DNA of 64,000 bases from Brucepastera parasyntrophica (GCF_022376835.1 NZ_CP084606.1:434001-498000); one strand, 5' to 3'; numbered from the stretch's first letter, positions 34,543-43,427 are shown. Notes: a model not told the origin generated them from the letters alone. Numbers and translations are program-made.

Positions 34543-35364
34543 TCAGCGGAATATTTCGCCGTATTGACGCTCAAAAAGGTATCGCTTGTCTTCTTCCTGC
34601 ATTTCCGTAAATGCTATCCAGAATACATACAAATTTGCATCAACAGGCATAAATCCCCGGACCCGGCCTTCAGCCTTAATACTCCTGTTTTCCGTAAGAA
34701 TTGAAACGGGAACATCCTCTTCACACTCGGGGAAACCGCCGGTATTTCCGCGCAGGGAAACGAGAATTCCGAGATTATCCGCAAAGAGAAAATGCCCGGT
34801 GTTTATATCGGAAAAGACGGGAGGCGTTTCATTTTTAAACTGAGCCAGATAGGTATCTATCTGTTTTGCCAGATGCGAGAAACCTTCAGGCAAATCCATT
34901 TCCGCAATAATAGTTTGTATGCGGGTATCAGTGATACCGCCAGTTTCAGGATTTTCCGCGGCCAGTTCAAAAAGCGGAGGCAGGGGCGATTTGACAAGAT
35001 ATTTTTTTTTCGAACCGCTGATTTCAGCTTTTATCGCGACCGTATTTTCCGAAACAATATCTTCCATATAAATTGCATCAGGCAGCGGCAAAAAGGGAGT
35101 CCCACTGGCATCTGTCTGAATATCCGAGTCAAAAAACATTCCCCGGAATTTATGCATAAAAAAGACCCTGGTTCTGCCCTCAGATACAGGAAAATCTTTT
35201 TCCGGGGAATATATTTTTTCATCGCGGAGGGTATATTTTTTTTCAGGCAAAAAGTAAAGATCGGCGCCTGTCTTTACTGACAGGGCTGGAAGCGTATCTC
35301 GCATATTTTCCACGATATATTCGCGTTCAATTCTGTTCAGCAAGCTCGGCATAGGTTTCACCAT
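34543..35364 (-). CDS. Unknown protein, possibly with a PilZ-like C-terminal domain
   Basis: A 273-residue protein with no signal peptide and no membrane segment. The N-terminus (LLNRIEREYIVENMRDTLPALSVKTGADLYFL) and the C-terminal third (SDINTGHFLFADNLGILVSL, then RSIKAEGRVRGFMPVDANLYVFWIAF) recall PilZ c-di-GMP receptors: DINTG could be a degenerate DxSxxG, but no clear RxxxR was found, so binding is doubtful. It overlaps the preceding exported gene by about 38 bases. The start is uncertain: ATGs at 35364 and 35352 are both possible, with no clear ribosome binding site. Confidence 0.72.
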   Translation of the reverse strand: MVKPMPSLLNRIEREYIVENMRDTLPALSVKTGADLYFLPEKKYTLRDEKIYSPEKDFPVSEGRTRVFFMHKFRGMFFDSDIQTDASGTPFLPLPDAIYMEDIVSENTVAIKAEISGSKKKYLVKSPLPPLFELAAENPETGGITDTRIQTIIAEMDLPEGFSHLAKQIDTYLAQFKNETPPVFSDINTGHFLFADNLGILVSLRGNTGGFPECEEDVPVSILTENRSIKAEGRVRGFMPVDANLYVFWIAFTEMQEEDKRYLFERQYGEIFR

Positions 35365-35935
35365 CAAAAACTATATCATTTATAAACCACGTATTTTCGG
35401 AATATACCGCATTTACGGACAGATATAGATATTTCGGGGTATTTTCCGTAATAATCCGCAGGCTGTATACGGCCTCCGAAATATTGTTTTCAAGCAGCAT
35501 AGGTCTGGAAAAGAAAACGGTGCGGATTTCCGGCAGTTTATTCAGACGGTATTCGGTCAGAACGGAAATAAAGGGCCGGCTGGGCAGATTAATATCAGAG
35601 GGGATTTTTTTTGTTTTCAGAGCGTCCGCAAGCTTATACAGCAGGGAAATAAGGGTTTCATCAATCCCGGAATAATCGATGAAGCCGACTCCGGGCGCGG
35701 AAGGATAAATAACATCGGTGTCGGTAGTATCCGTGACACTCAGAACAGGAAAGGTTTCATTTCCGCCCGGTACTGTTACTCCGGGAGTTTCACCGTGCAA
35801 AACAGCATCAGGATTGTAAGACCAGTCAATTGCATTAAAATGGGCGGAAGCCCTGTCACGGACTGTTTCAGCGCCGGGGAAAAAACAGGTAAGGCTAAAA
35901 AAGACCATGGCCGGAATTATGAGCTGGTTATGCAT
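35327..35935 (-). CDS. Exported protein of unknown function
   Basis: A 202-residue protein starting with a signal peptide (MHNQLIIPAMVFFSLTCFFPGAET, with a possible lipobox-like Cys in LTCFF that does not fit well). The mature part is beta-rich and has no recognised motif. A longer frame exists upstream, but the ATG used puts the signal peptide at the N-terminus and lies seven bases after a good -10 box without a ribosome binding site, so the mRNA is probably leaderless. The downstream PilZ-like gene overlaps its end. The two probably work together, but no function is known. Confidence 0.75.
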   Translation of the reverse strand: MHNQLIIPAMVFFSLTCFFPGAETVRDRASAHFNAIDWSYNPDAVLHGETPGVTVPGGNETFPVLSVTDTTDTDVIYPSAPGVGFIDYSGIDETLISLLYKLADALKTKKIPSDINLPSRPFISVLTEYRLNKLPEIRTVFFSRPMLLENNISEAVYSLRIITENTPKYLYLSVNAVYSENTWFINDIVFDGETYAELAEQN

Positions 35936-35942
35936 TTGTCCA

Positions 35943-35971
35943 ATCATATCATACTTTTTATATATGGACAA
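35943..35971 (-). promoter_or_regulatory. Promoter of the exported protein gene, leaderless
   Basis: TTGTCC, 17 bases, TATGAT on the minus strand, then seven bases to the ATG. The sequence TTGTCCA at the -35 box is repeated inverted (TGGACAA) between the -10 box and the start, a possible operator. Confidence 0.6.
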
Positions 35972-36087
35972 TCGGCGGCGAAAAGGCTACAGTAAGGATG
36001 TCCTGTCCGGAGCTTTTTTCAGATTCAGGCCCGGTTCAGAACAAAAATCATAAAAATACGTATCGTATCTTATTCCAGGAGTTGAAA

Positions 36088-38043
36088 ATGGCACAAACCC
36101 TTACTGAAAAAATTCTGAAGTCCCACCTTGTTGAACCGTCTGAACTTCCCGGCCGTGGTGAAGATATAGCAATCAGAATGGATCAGACGCTGACCCAGGA
36201 TGCGACAGGAACAATGGCTTATCTGCAGTTTGAAACCATTGGACTCGACAGGGTAAAGACGGAATTGTCAGTGTCATATATTGATCATAATACGCTCCAG
36301 GTTGATTTCAGGAACATGGATGATCACCGGTATCTGCAAAGCATTGCGGAACGGTATGGCCTGTGGTTTTCACGGGCAGGGAACGGTATCTGCCATCAGG
36401 TCCATCTGGAACGCTTCGGTGTCCCAGGAAAAACACTGCTCGGTTCCGATTCACATACGCCCACGGGAGGCGGGATAGGTATGATCGCTATCGGGGCAGG
36501 AGGCCTTGATGTTGCGGTTGCCATGGGCGGCGGGGCCTTTCACCTGAACATGCCGAAAATAATCGGGGTTAAACTTACCGGGGAACTCAGAACCGGAGTA
36601 TCCGCAAAAGATGTTATACTTGAAGTACTGCGCAGGGAAACGGTAAAAGGCGGTGTGGGCAGCGTATATGAATATTTCGGACCCGGGGTCGTCGCCCTTT
36701 CCGTTCCGCAGAGGGCGACCATTACAAATATGGGCGCCGAGTTGGGCGCGACCTGCAGTATTTTTCCTTCCGATTCCGTTACCAGAGATTTTCTTGTCCA
36801 GATGGGCAGGCCCGGTGATTTTACTGCACTGGCAGCCGATGAGGGCGCCATATATGACAGAGTAATTGAAATTGATCTTTCCTCCCTGAACCCTTTGGCG
36901 GCCCAGCCCCATTCACCTGATGCGGTAGTTCCTGTTGCGGAAATCGCGGGCAAAAAGGTCTCTCAGGTTGTAATCGGTTCATGTACAAACAGTTCTCTCA
37001 GGGATTTGACCGCCGTCGCCGCGATTGTAAAAGGAAAGACTATAGCGCCCGATGTTGAGGCCGGAATCGCTCCGGGAAGCCGCCAGACGCTCATGCAGGC
37101 TGAAAAAACGGGTGTCCTGGGTGAATTGATCCGGGCAGGATTCCGTATTCTTGAAAGTGCCTGCGGCCCCTGTATTGGCATGGGATTTGCCCCGAATTCA
37201 GGCGGAGTATCGCTGCGTACATTTAACCGGAACTTCAAGGGAAGATCGGGTACAGCGGACGCAGAAGTCTATCTCGTTTCTCCGGAAACCGCAGCGGCGG
37301 CCGCCATTACCGGCGTCATTACCGATCCCCTGTCGGAAAACAAAGATATAACGGAAAACAGTAAACTTTTTGAAGCCGATATTTCCGGCATCCATGATGA
37401 TGATATGCTGGTCCCGCCGCTTGGGCCTGAGAAGGCAAAAAAAGTGGAAATAGTCCGGGGGCCGAATATCAAGCCGTGTCCGACAAGTCCGGAACTTCCC
37501 GACAGCCTGTCCCTCCCGGTGCTTTTGAAAACAGGGGACAATGTTTCGACGGATGATATTATGCCGGCCGGCGCAAAAGTTCTGCCGCTCAGATCAAATA
37601 TTCCTGAAATATCAAAGTTCACTTTTGAAAGACTCGATCCGGATTTTTATGACCGGGCGAAGAATACGGACGGCTGTTTTGTAGTCGGAGGAGAAAACTA
37701 CGGACAGGGTTCATCACGGGAACACGCGGCTCTTGCACCCATGTATCTTGGAGTCAGGGCCGTTATCGTCAAATCCTTTGCGAGAATCCACCGTGCCAAT
37801 CTGGTAAACTACGGCATTCTGCCTCTGGTTTTTGAAGACCCTGCGCTTTATGACGCCATTTCCCGGGATGATATACTGGAATTGACCGGCATTCACCAGT
37901 CTCTTGAACAGGGAGGGCCTTTTAAATTCAGGAGGGTTTCAGACGGATTGCAGTTTACCGCAAAAAACGATCTTGACAAACGTTCAAGGGATATTCTGCT
38001 TGCCGGCGGACGGGTCGCCTATACCCGCAAGGGCGGACAGTAA
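36088..38043 (+). CDS. Aconitate hydratase (monomeric, short bacterial type)
   Basis: Interconverts citrate and isocitrate with a [4Fe-4S] cluster. The 651-residue protein holds the three cluster cysteines in IGSCTNSS and ACGPCIGMGF, the motif LLGSDSHTPTGGGIGMIAIG and the swivel-domain motif YGQGSSREHAALAPMYLGVRAVI. It matches the short aconitase class also found in Aquifex and differs from the 750-900-residue AcnA/AcnB enzymes. The frame is open 30 codons further upstream, but the ATG used has AGGAG before it. Isopropylmalate isomerase is less likely because both halves are fused and the citrate-type motifs fit. In a fermentative treponeme it would serve glutamate synthesis. Confidence 0.93.
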   Translation: MAQTLTEKILKSHLVEPSELPGRGEDIAIRMDQTLTQDATGTMAYLQFETIGLDRVKTELSVSYIDHNTLQVDFRNMDDHRYLQSIAERYGLWFSRAGNGICHQVHLERFGVPGKTLLGSDSHTPTGGGIGMIAIGAGGLDVAVAMGGGAFHLNMPKIIGVKLTGELRTGVSAKDVILEVLRRETVKGGVGSVYEYFGPGVVALSVPQRATITNMGAELGATCSIFPSDSVTRDFLVQMGRPGDFTALAADEGAIYDRVIEIDLSSLNPLAAQPHSPDAVVPVAEIAGKKVSQVVIGSCTNSSLRDLTAVAAIVKGKTIAPDVEAGIAPGSRQTLMQAEKTGVLGELIRAGFRILESACGPCIGMGFAPNSGGVSLRTFNRNFKGRSGTADAEVYLVSPETAAAAAITGVITDPLSENKDITENSKLFEADISGIHDDDMLVPPLGPEKAKKVEIVRGPNIKPCPTSPELPDSLSLPVLLKTGDNVSTDDIMPAGAKVLPLRSNIPEISKFTFERLDPDFYDRAKNTDGCFVVGGENYGQGSSREHAALAPMYLGVRAVIVKSFARIHRANLVNYGILPLVFEDPALYDAISRDDILELTGIHQSLEQGGPFKFRRVSDGLQFTAKNDLDKRSRDILLAGGRVAYTRKGGQ

Positions 38044-38051
38044 AAGAAACC

Positions 38052-39335
38052 ATGGGTTCCGAGTTTGTGTATAATGAATCCCGGTTCAGTATTGCAATAC
38101 GTGATCCGGTATGGAAACATATATGGCTGACGCCTGAACTGCGGGACATAACCCTTTCCCCGCCTTTTCTCCGGCTGTACCGGATAAAACAGCTTGGACC
38201 GACCGAGTATGTATATCCGGGAGCCGTTCATACACGGGCGGCCCATTCGATCGGCGTATATTATGTTGCGCTGAAAATGCTCAGAATTCTGCTCCGGTTC
38301 GGTGCGGACAAATGGGTAAGCCGCACCGGATGTTATTCTTTTCTGGCCGCAGCCCTTCTCCATGACCTTGGCCATTTTCCATATGCCCATTCCCTTAAGG
38401 AACTGTCCCTGAAAGAGCATGAGGAGCTGACCGCGGCTATTATATGCTCGGAACCCCTGAAAAGCTGTATCTCAAAAACCGGCGCCGATCCGGAAATGAC
38501 CGCGGCTATTATCAATAAATCAGACGCCGCTCCCACAGGACAGGATACCGAAACCCTTTTCTTCCGGAATATCCTTTCCGGAGTGCTTGATCCTGATAAA
38601 CTCGATTATCTGAACAGGGACGCATATTACTGCGGAGTCCCGTATGGCATTCAGGACATGGATTTTATCCTTTCCAGACTGCGCCCGGATATTTCAAGGG
38701 GAATTACCATAGATTCAAAGGCCATAATGTCTGTTGAAAGCATCCTCTTTTCAAAATATCTTATGTACCGTTCGGTATACTGGCACAAAAATGTCAGAAT
38801 AGCCACTGCCATGATGAAAAAGGTCATATTTGCCATGCTGGATCAGTCGCTGAGCTCGCCTGAAGCCCTGTATAATCTGGACGATTATAGTATTTATGAT
38901 GTAATAAACTGCGGCTCATTTTCCGAAAAAGAAATTGCCGGAGATGTTATGAAACACAGATTATACGGCATTATTGCGGAATTCCCCTTTGACGAAAACA
39001 ACAGTTCCATGCTCGGGCTGGAAACAATGAAGGCCCGCTCGGAAAAAGAAGAAGCTATTGCAGAATATCTTTCCCGCATTTCTTCTGCAAAAATTGAAAA
39101 AAAACACGTGCTGATTGACATTCCGGAGCGCATTTCATTTGAAAGCGATCTTTTTATTACCGATGAAAATACGGGATTCAGCAGCAGTTCTACCGTTTTT
39201 TCCCGCGACACTGTTGCCTCTTTTACCGCTTCACTGAGAAAAATCAGGCTTGCTGTCCACCCGGATTTTGTTTCCATTGTTAAAAATATACCGGAACTAC
39301 TTATTGAGCTTGCTAAATGCTTCGATATACAGTAA
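38052..39335 (+). CDS. HD-domain phosphohydrolase, dNTPase-like
   Basis: A 427-residue protein with the arrangement of the YdhJ/SAMHD-like HD family: R-L-Y-R-I-K-Q-L-G near residue 45, VHTRAAHSIGVYYVA (first His), AALLHDLGHFPYAHS near 105 (HD pair) and LDPDKLDYLNRDAYYCGV (last Asp region). Such proteins hydrolyse dNTPs or other phosphate esters with a metal. The C-terminal 150 residues are variable. It starts eight bases after the aconitase gene and is probably in the same transcript. Confidence 0.93.
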   Translation: MGSEFVYNESRFSIAIRDPVWKHIWLTPELRDITLSPPFLRLYRIKQLGPTEYVYPGAVHTRAAHSIGVYYVALKMLRILLRFGADKWVSRTGCYSFLAAALLHDLGHFPYAHSLKELSLKEHEELTAAIICSEPLKSCISKTGADPEMTAAIINKSDAAPTGQDTETLFFRNILSGVLDPDKLDYLNRDAYYCGVPYGIQDMDFILSRLRPDISRGITIDSKAIMSVESILFSKYLMYRSVYWHKNVRIATAMMKKVIFAMLDQSLSSPEALYNLDDYSIYDVINCGSFSEKEIAGDVMKHRLYGIIAEFPFDENNSSMLGLETMKARSEKEEAIAEYLSRISSAKIEKKHVLIDIPERISFESDLFITDENTGFSSSSTVFSRDTVASFTASLRKIRLAVHPDFVSIVKNIPELLIELAKCFDIQ

Positions 39336-39363
39336 AATTGTAGTATAAACGGGGAGATTGTCA

Positions 39364-40083
39364 ATGAATGTTCATAATCTTATGGAAGAATATGTGTACA
39401 CCGGTGTAAATGAGCTATTTGACGATCCTGAAATAGGTAAACAGGAATGGTTCACCTGTAATTGCGAACAGTGCAGAATTGACACCATTTGTTTTGTTTT
39501 AAACAGGATACAGCCGCGGTATATCAAATCAGGGCGCGGTCTCGTCTACTCAAAAATCGAGGAAATTTACGATAAATCCCAAATTATGGCTGATATTAAC
39601 CATCTTGCTCTGGAAGGAATGAAACAAGTCCTTTCAACCAGGCGTCCGCATGCGGAAAAAGTAGATACTTTTCCGGAGGCGCCGGTGTTTAACTTTCCCA
39701 CTATTGTCGGACGTATTCTTGACGGTCAGACTTTTGAACCTGTCAAGGATATTTTTGTTTCTCTTCTTATGGATTCGAAGCTGACTGAAGCAATCGACTG
39801 TACATGGGAGAATCCCTACCGTATAAGTAAATATACACCGGGGACTTTTACCTTCTGGCCGAAACCTGTCAGCACAAAATTTGAAAATACAAAGAAGGTA
39901 TTTTCATTCGAAATCCGGGTCGAGGAAAAAGGCTTTGACCTTATCAGGTATTATTTTGAAATCGGCTTATCGAGCGAATCGTTTATACGCACCGCGTATA
40001 ACGCCAGGAATTCTTTTTTCCTTCCGGATCTGCATCTCTTTCCGGAGCATGATAAGCTGGATTATATGCAATACTGCCTGTAA
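39364..40083 (+). CDS. ComFB-domain protein with a C-terminal beta-rich domain
   Basis: The first 95 residues are a ComFB domain: a helical N-terminus, FTCNCEQCRIDTICFVLNRI (Cys-x-Cys-x2-Cys followed by Asp and LNR) and QPRYIKSGRGLVYS. ComFB proteins bind cyclic di-nucleotides and regulate motility or competence in several bacteria, and the three Cys probably bind a metal. The remaining 140 residues (FPTIVGRILDGQTFEPVKDIFVSLLM and on) look like a beta-sandwich, as in carboxypeptidase regulatory domains. This fusion is unusual to me. The ATG follows GGGGAG. It may be a second-messenger receptor acting on flagella or the surface; that is inference. Confidence 0.82.
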   Translation: MNVHNLMEEYVYTGVNELFDDPEIGKQEWFTCNCEQCRIDTICFVLNRIQPRYIKSGRGLVYSKIEEIYDKSQIMADINHLALEGMKQVLSTRRPHAEKVDTFPEAPVFNFPTIVGRILDGQTFEPVKDIFVSLLMDSKLTEAIDCTWENPYRISKYTPGTFTFWPKPVSTKFENTKKVFSFEIRVEEKGFDLIRYYFEIGLSSESFIRTAYNARNSFFLPDLHLFPEHDKLDYMQYCL

Positions 40084-40230
40084 TTTTCCGTCCGGTTTCG
40101 GCGGCAATTCCTCATTTCTGAAATTTTCAAAATACAGCAGCAGAATAAAATGGCTCAATTAATAACGTTTTTGGACTTAAGGGCTGCTGCGGGATAACCT
40201 TAAAAATATCTCCCTCTCACAATGTTTTCA

Positions 40231-40239
40231 TGGTATACT
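40231..40239 (+). promoter_or_regulatory. Extended -10 promoter element for the small exported protein gene
   Basis: TGGTATACT (TGn plus TATACT) about 22 bases before the ATG; the -35 region is poor. A GGGG ribosome binding site lies seven bases before the ATG. Confidence 0.55.
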
Positions 40240-40260
40240 TCTTTATTTAAGGGGTATTTA

Positions 40261-40776
40261 ATGAAAAAAGCCACAGTAATATTACTTTTACTTATATCCG
40301 CAAAAGTCTTCAGTGAAGGTATGATTGAGAAACAGGGCGAAGTAAAGTTCCGGAATTTTCACTGGGGAACAAGTATAAAAGAGTTCATTGCAAAAGAAGG
40401 CCGGCCGGATGATAGAACAATGGTTGATGAAACGACTCAAATGAAAATGCTGACTTATGAAGATGCAGAACTTTCAGGTTATAGTGCGGAGATGTATGTA
40501 TGCTTTATTCCATCCGGTCTTTGCGCAGGTATATATACAATCCAATGTAAAGATGAGGTTGACCTTGATAGTACATTTAGGGATTTATCTTCAAAACTTA
40601 CGATTTTATATGGGATAACTTTGATAGACAGGGACTTTATTGAAGAATATATGACAGCATGGCTTTATACAGGCGGTTATATTATATTACTCGCTTCTGA
40701 TGATGAAATGACAATCGCGTTAATGTATATTTCTCCTGATGCTGCGAAACTGGATAAAAATCTTTACGGGTTATAG
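40261..40776 (+). CDS. Small exported protein of unknown function
   Basis: A 171-residue protein with a typical signal peptide (MKKATVILLLLISAKVFSEG). The mature part (KFRNFHWGTSIKEFIAKEGRPD, YEDAELSGYSAEMYVCFIPSGL) resembles the small periplasmic proteins in treponemes that start with a W-G-x-S-x-x-x-v motif. Two cysteines could pair. Its base composition is more AT-rich than the neighbouring genes, as is the decayed region after it. It appears to be a single-gene unit with its own extended -10 promoter. I do not know its function. Confidence 0.8.
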   Translation: MKKATVILLLLISAKVFSEGMIEKQGEVKFRNFHWGTSIKEFIAKEGRPDDRTMVDETTQMKMLTYEDAELSGYSAEMYVCFIPSGLCAGIYTIQCKDEVDLDSTFRDLSSKLTILYGITLIDRDFIEEYMTAWLYTGGYIILLASDDEMTIALMYISPDAAKLDKNLYGL

Positions 40777-40816
40777 AAATCAGGGCAAAGATATTTGGTT
40801 ATTCTCAATATATAGA

Positions 40817-40834
40817 CTATACATTAATGTATAG
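40817..40834. promoter_or_regulatory. Perfect 18-base palindrome
   Basis: CTATACATTAATGTATAG reads the same on both strands. It lies 40 bases after the exported-protein gene and 25 bases before the MBOAT remnant. No T-tract follows, so it looks more like a regulator binding site than a terminator. Confidence 0.5.
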
Positions 40835-40859
40835 CATTCCAAAGTAATCAGGCGTAATT

Positions 40860-41290
40860 ATGATCTTTTCATCTGCTATTTTTCTGTGTTTCTCTTTCTG
40901 CCTTTAGTCATTGCTTTTTATTATAAGCCAATACTAAAAAATAGAAGATTCAGAAATATCATTTTATCGCTAACCAGTCAGTTTTTTTCGCCTGTGGTGA
41001 ACTTCTTTTCATTTTTGTTATGATGCGCTCAATTTATATAACCCGGTATTTGGGTGTCTTGTTTATAATTCAAAAAGCAAGAGTGCAGAAAAATATATTG
41101 GATGGACCCTCTATATTTCGTCGCCTCCGCAGTTAACTGCCGGGCCAATAGTCCGGTATGAAACTTTCTGTTGAAATTAATAACCGCAATGAAAGTTCTG
41201 AAGATATCACAGAGGGAATCGAGCGGTTTATTATTGGACCTGGGAAAAGTACTGTCAGCAAATTCCGGCAGAAGTTCCCTCAGTTCTTTC
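40860..41290 (+). pseudogene. Remnant of an AlgI/MBOAT membrane O-acyltransferase gene
   Basis: Pieces of an AlgI-like protein are found in order but in different frames: MIFSSAIFLCF, FLPLVIAFYYKPILKNRRF, then MRSIYITRYLGVLF, then YIGWTLYISSPPQLTAGPIV (the conserved family motif is YISFFPQLIAGPIVR), then EINNRNESSEDITEGIERFI. At least three frame changes are needed, about 90 residues between the N-terminal part and the PQL motif are missing, and the C-terminal half, including the catalytic His, is absent. A complete MBOAT has about 470-500 residues. The DNA is AT-rich. This is a true deletion remnant rather than a sequencing error. In AlgI-type systems such enzymes acetylate sugars of the cell surface. 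Confidence 0.75.
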
Positions 41291-41528
41291 ACCATCTTAA
41301 GTATAGGTGCAATATTAATACCGCACTTTTTTACCCGGGAACAGCGTAAGTATTTTCTTATAGCGCATTGCTAAAAATATCGGCAGGATGTATACTTTTT
41401 ATTGAATATTATGATATCTGAATGTCATGTCCAATGAGAGCGTGTAGTTTGAAACTGAAAAGGCTGCGAATTGGGTACATTAGCACTTTCAATTATTCTA
41501 AATATTTGTTATATAAGGACTTAAACTA

Positions 41529-41602
41529 CGGGACCGGAGGGACTCGAACCCCCTACCTACTGCTTAGAAGGCAGTTGCTCTATCCGGATGAGCTACGATC
41601 CC
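41529..41602 (-). tRNA. tRNA-Arg (anticodon UCU)
   Basis: Seventy-four bases fold as a cloverleaf on the minus strand. The 7-bp acceptor stem pairs GGGATCG with CGGTCCC (one G-T), the anticodon stem ACTGC/GCAGT holds the loop CTTCTAA, giving anticodon UCU, and the T arm contains GGTTCGAGTCC. The CCA end is not encoded (TAG follows). It decodes AGA. Confidence 0.95.
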
Positions 41603-41605
41603 GGA

Positions 41606-41678
41606 TCGGGATGAGAGGAGTCGAACCTCCGATCTTCTGCTCCCAAAGCAGACGCCTTAGCCTCTAGGCTACATCCCG
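41606..41678 (-). tRNA. tRNA-Pro (anticodon UGG)
   Basis: Seventy-three bases on the minus strand with a perfect acceptor stem CGGGATG/CATCCCG (C1-G72, typical of bacterial tRNA-Pro), anticodon stem TCTGC/GCAGA and loop TTTGGGA, giving anticodon UGG. The T arm contains GGTTCGACTCC. CCA is not encoded. It is transcribed just upstream of tRNA-Arg, three bases away, so the two are co-transcribed. Confidence 0.95.
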
Positions 41679-41746
41679 TAAGATTTAGATTCTAAATAAA
41701 ACGGCAGGCCCTGTCAAGTTGATGAAACAAATTATTGGAGGATTTA

Positions 41747-43399
41747 GTGCATTCATTTACTGTTACTTTCCCGGATAAAACAACAAGAGTCTTTACAGAA
41801 CCTGTCACCGGAGCTGATTTGATTCCCTATTTTAATACCGAGCCGGGGCCGATAGTTGCGATATATGTAAACAACCAGCTTTTTTCGCTGACAAGAAGTA
41901 TTGATGTGCAGGCGGAAGTACTTCCGGTCACAACTGCGGTTACGGAGGGGTCCTATGTGTACCGCAGGACGCTGTGCTTTGTTCTTGCAGCCGCGGCCCG
42001 GGAATTATATCCCGATCTCCGGCTGCTGATCGGACACAGTCTAGGGTATGGGTATTATTATACACTGGAATCAAGCGGTAATAATATCAGCATTGACCTT
42101 GCTGATCTTGAACGGAAAATGCGTGCAATAATCGCGGCAGATATGATGATTGAGACCCGTTATGTCTCCTATGGCGAGGCTATGGATCTGTTTGAAAATT
42201 CAAACCAGCCCGATACATACCGGCTTTTATGTCAGACAAGCAAGCCTAAAATTCTGATAAATACGCTTGACGGGTATTCAGATCTCTATTTTGAGCCGCT
42301 GCTGGACAAAACAGGAAAACTTGAAGTATTTGAACTGAGGGCATACGGGGAAGGCTTTTTACTCAGATTCCCCCCCACTTCACACCCGGACCGCTTAACG
42401 GATTTTGAAGATATTCCCCAGCTTTTTTCAGTATATGCTCAGTCAAAAAAATGGGGAAATCTTATCGGTACGTCTTCTGTCGGTCAGCTTAATGAACGGG
42501 TTGGAACACGAAAGGCAAAGGATTATATTGAAATCACGGAAACGTATCAGAACAAAAAAATAGCGGAAATTGCGGATAAAATTGCCGAGCATTCTGATGT
42601 AAAAGTTGCCCTGATTGCCGGACCTTCAAGTTCGGGAAAAACAACCACATCAAAAAAACTGTCCATGCAGCTCAGAGTCCTCGGATATGAACCTGCAATA
42701 ATCAGCATAGATGATTTTTATCTCGGGAAAGATAAAACTCCGCTTGATGAAGACGGGCAACCGGATTATGAATGTCTGGAAGCTCTTGATGTTCCGCTGC
42801 TTAATGAAATCCTCATAAGCCTTTTTAACGGCGAAGAAGTCATTATGCCTTCTTTTGATTTTAAAACAGGTTCCCGGAAATTCAGCGACAAAAAATTCAG
42901 AATGGATGACCGTACAATTCTGATTCTGGAAGGTATTCACGCGATCAATGATAAACTGACGCCACTTGTCCCCAGAGAAAAAAAATATAAAATTTATCTG
43001 TCGGCCTTAACAACCCTTAATCTGGATGACCATAATCGTATTCCGACCTCCGATAACCGGCTGATCCGCAGAATAGTCAGAGACGCACAATTCCGCGGAA
43101 AAGGAGCGGCAGGGACAATAAGTATGTGGCCGAGCGTACAGCGCGGAGAACGGCTGCATATTTTTCCATTCCAGGATAAGGCGGATATTATGTTTAACAG
43201 CGCCCTTGATTACGAGCTGTCAGTGCTTAAGGTCTATGCGGAACCCCTGCTCAGGGCCGTAAAGCCGACCCAGCAGGAATACAGCGAAGCGACCAGGCTT
43301 TTAACCCTGTTAAATCATTTTATGCCTATCCCGTCATCATACGTTCCGGGCCAGTCAATAATCAGGGAATTTATCGGAGAGAGCGAATTTAAATACTAG
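41747..43399 (+). CDS. TGS-domain fused nucleoside (uridine-type) kinase
   Basis: The N-terminal part (1-60) is a TGS-like domain, and the region after it (to about 250) resembles the second editing-type domain of threonyl- and alanyl-tRNA synthetases (IGHSLGYGYYYTLE, with a degenerate HxxxH). The kinase part starts with the P-loop VALIAGPSSSGKTTTSKKL near residue 290 and shows SIDDFYLGKDKTP and ILEGIHAIND. This fusion occurs in Thermotogae, Firmicutes and spirochaetes, and a thermophilic member was reported as a nucleoside kinase. The GTG used as start has GGAGG five bases upstream; a TTG four codons before has no site. Two tRNA genes lie upstream on the other strand. Confidence 0.9.
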   Translation: MHSFTVTFPDKTTRVFTEPVTGADLIPYFNTEPGPIVAIYVNNQLFSLTRSIDVQAEVLPVTTAVTEGSYVYRRTLCFVLAAAARELYPDLRLLIGHSLGYGYYYTLESSGNNISIDLADLERKMRAIIAADMMIETRYVSYGEAMDLFENSNQPDTYRLLCQTSKPKILINTLDGYSDLYFEPLLDKTGKLEVFELRAYGEGFLLRFPPTSHPDRLTDFEDIPQLFSVYAQSKKWGNLIGTSSVGQLNERVGTRKAKDYIEITETYQNKKIAEIADKIAEHSDVKVALIAGPSSSGKTTTSKKLSMQLRVLGYEPAIISIDDFYLGKDKTPLDEDGQPDYECLEALDVPLLNEILISLFNGEEVIMPSFDFKTGSRKFSDKKFRMDDRTILILEGIHAINDKLTPLVPREKKYKIYLSALTTLNLDDHNRIPTSDNRLIRRIVRDAQFRGKGAAGTISMWPSVQRGERLHIFPFQDKADIMFNSALDYELSVLKVYAEPLLRAVKPTQQEYSEATRLLTLLNHFMPIPSSYVPGQSIIREFIGESEFKY

Positions 43400-43427
43400 T
43401 TTCAGGGATTCCGGCAACCGCTATCCT

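Noticed and set aside
34543..35364. A firm call of a PilZ c-di-GMP receptor
   Set aside because: Only a weak DINTG resemblance is seen and no RxxxR motif, so it is left as an unknown protein.
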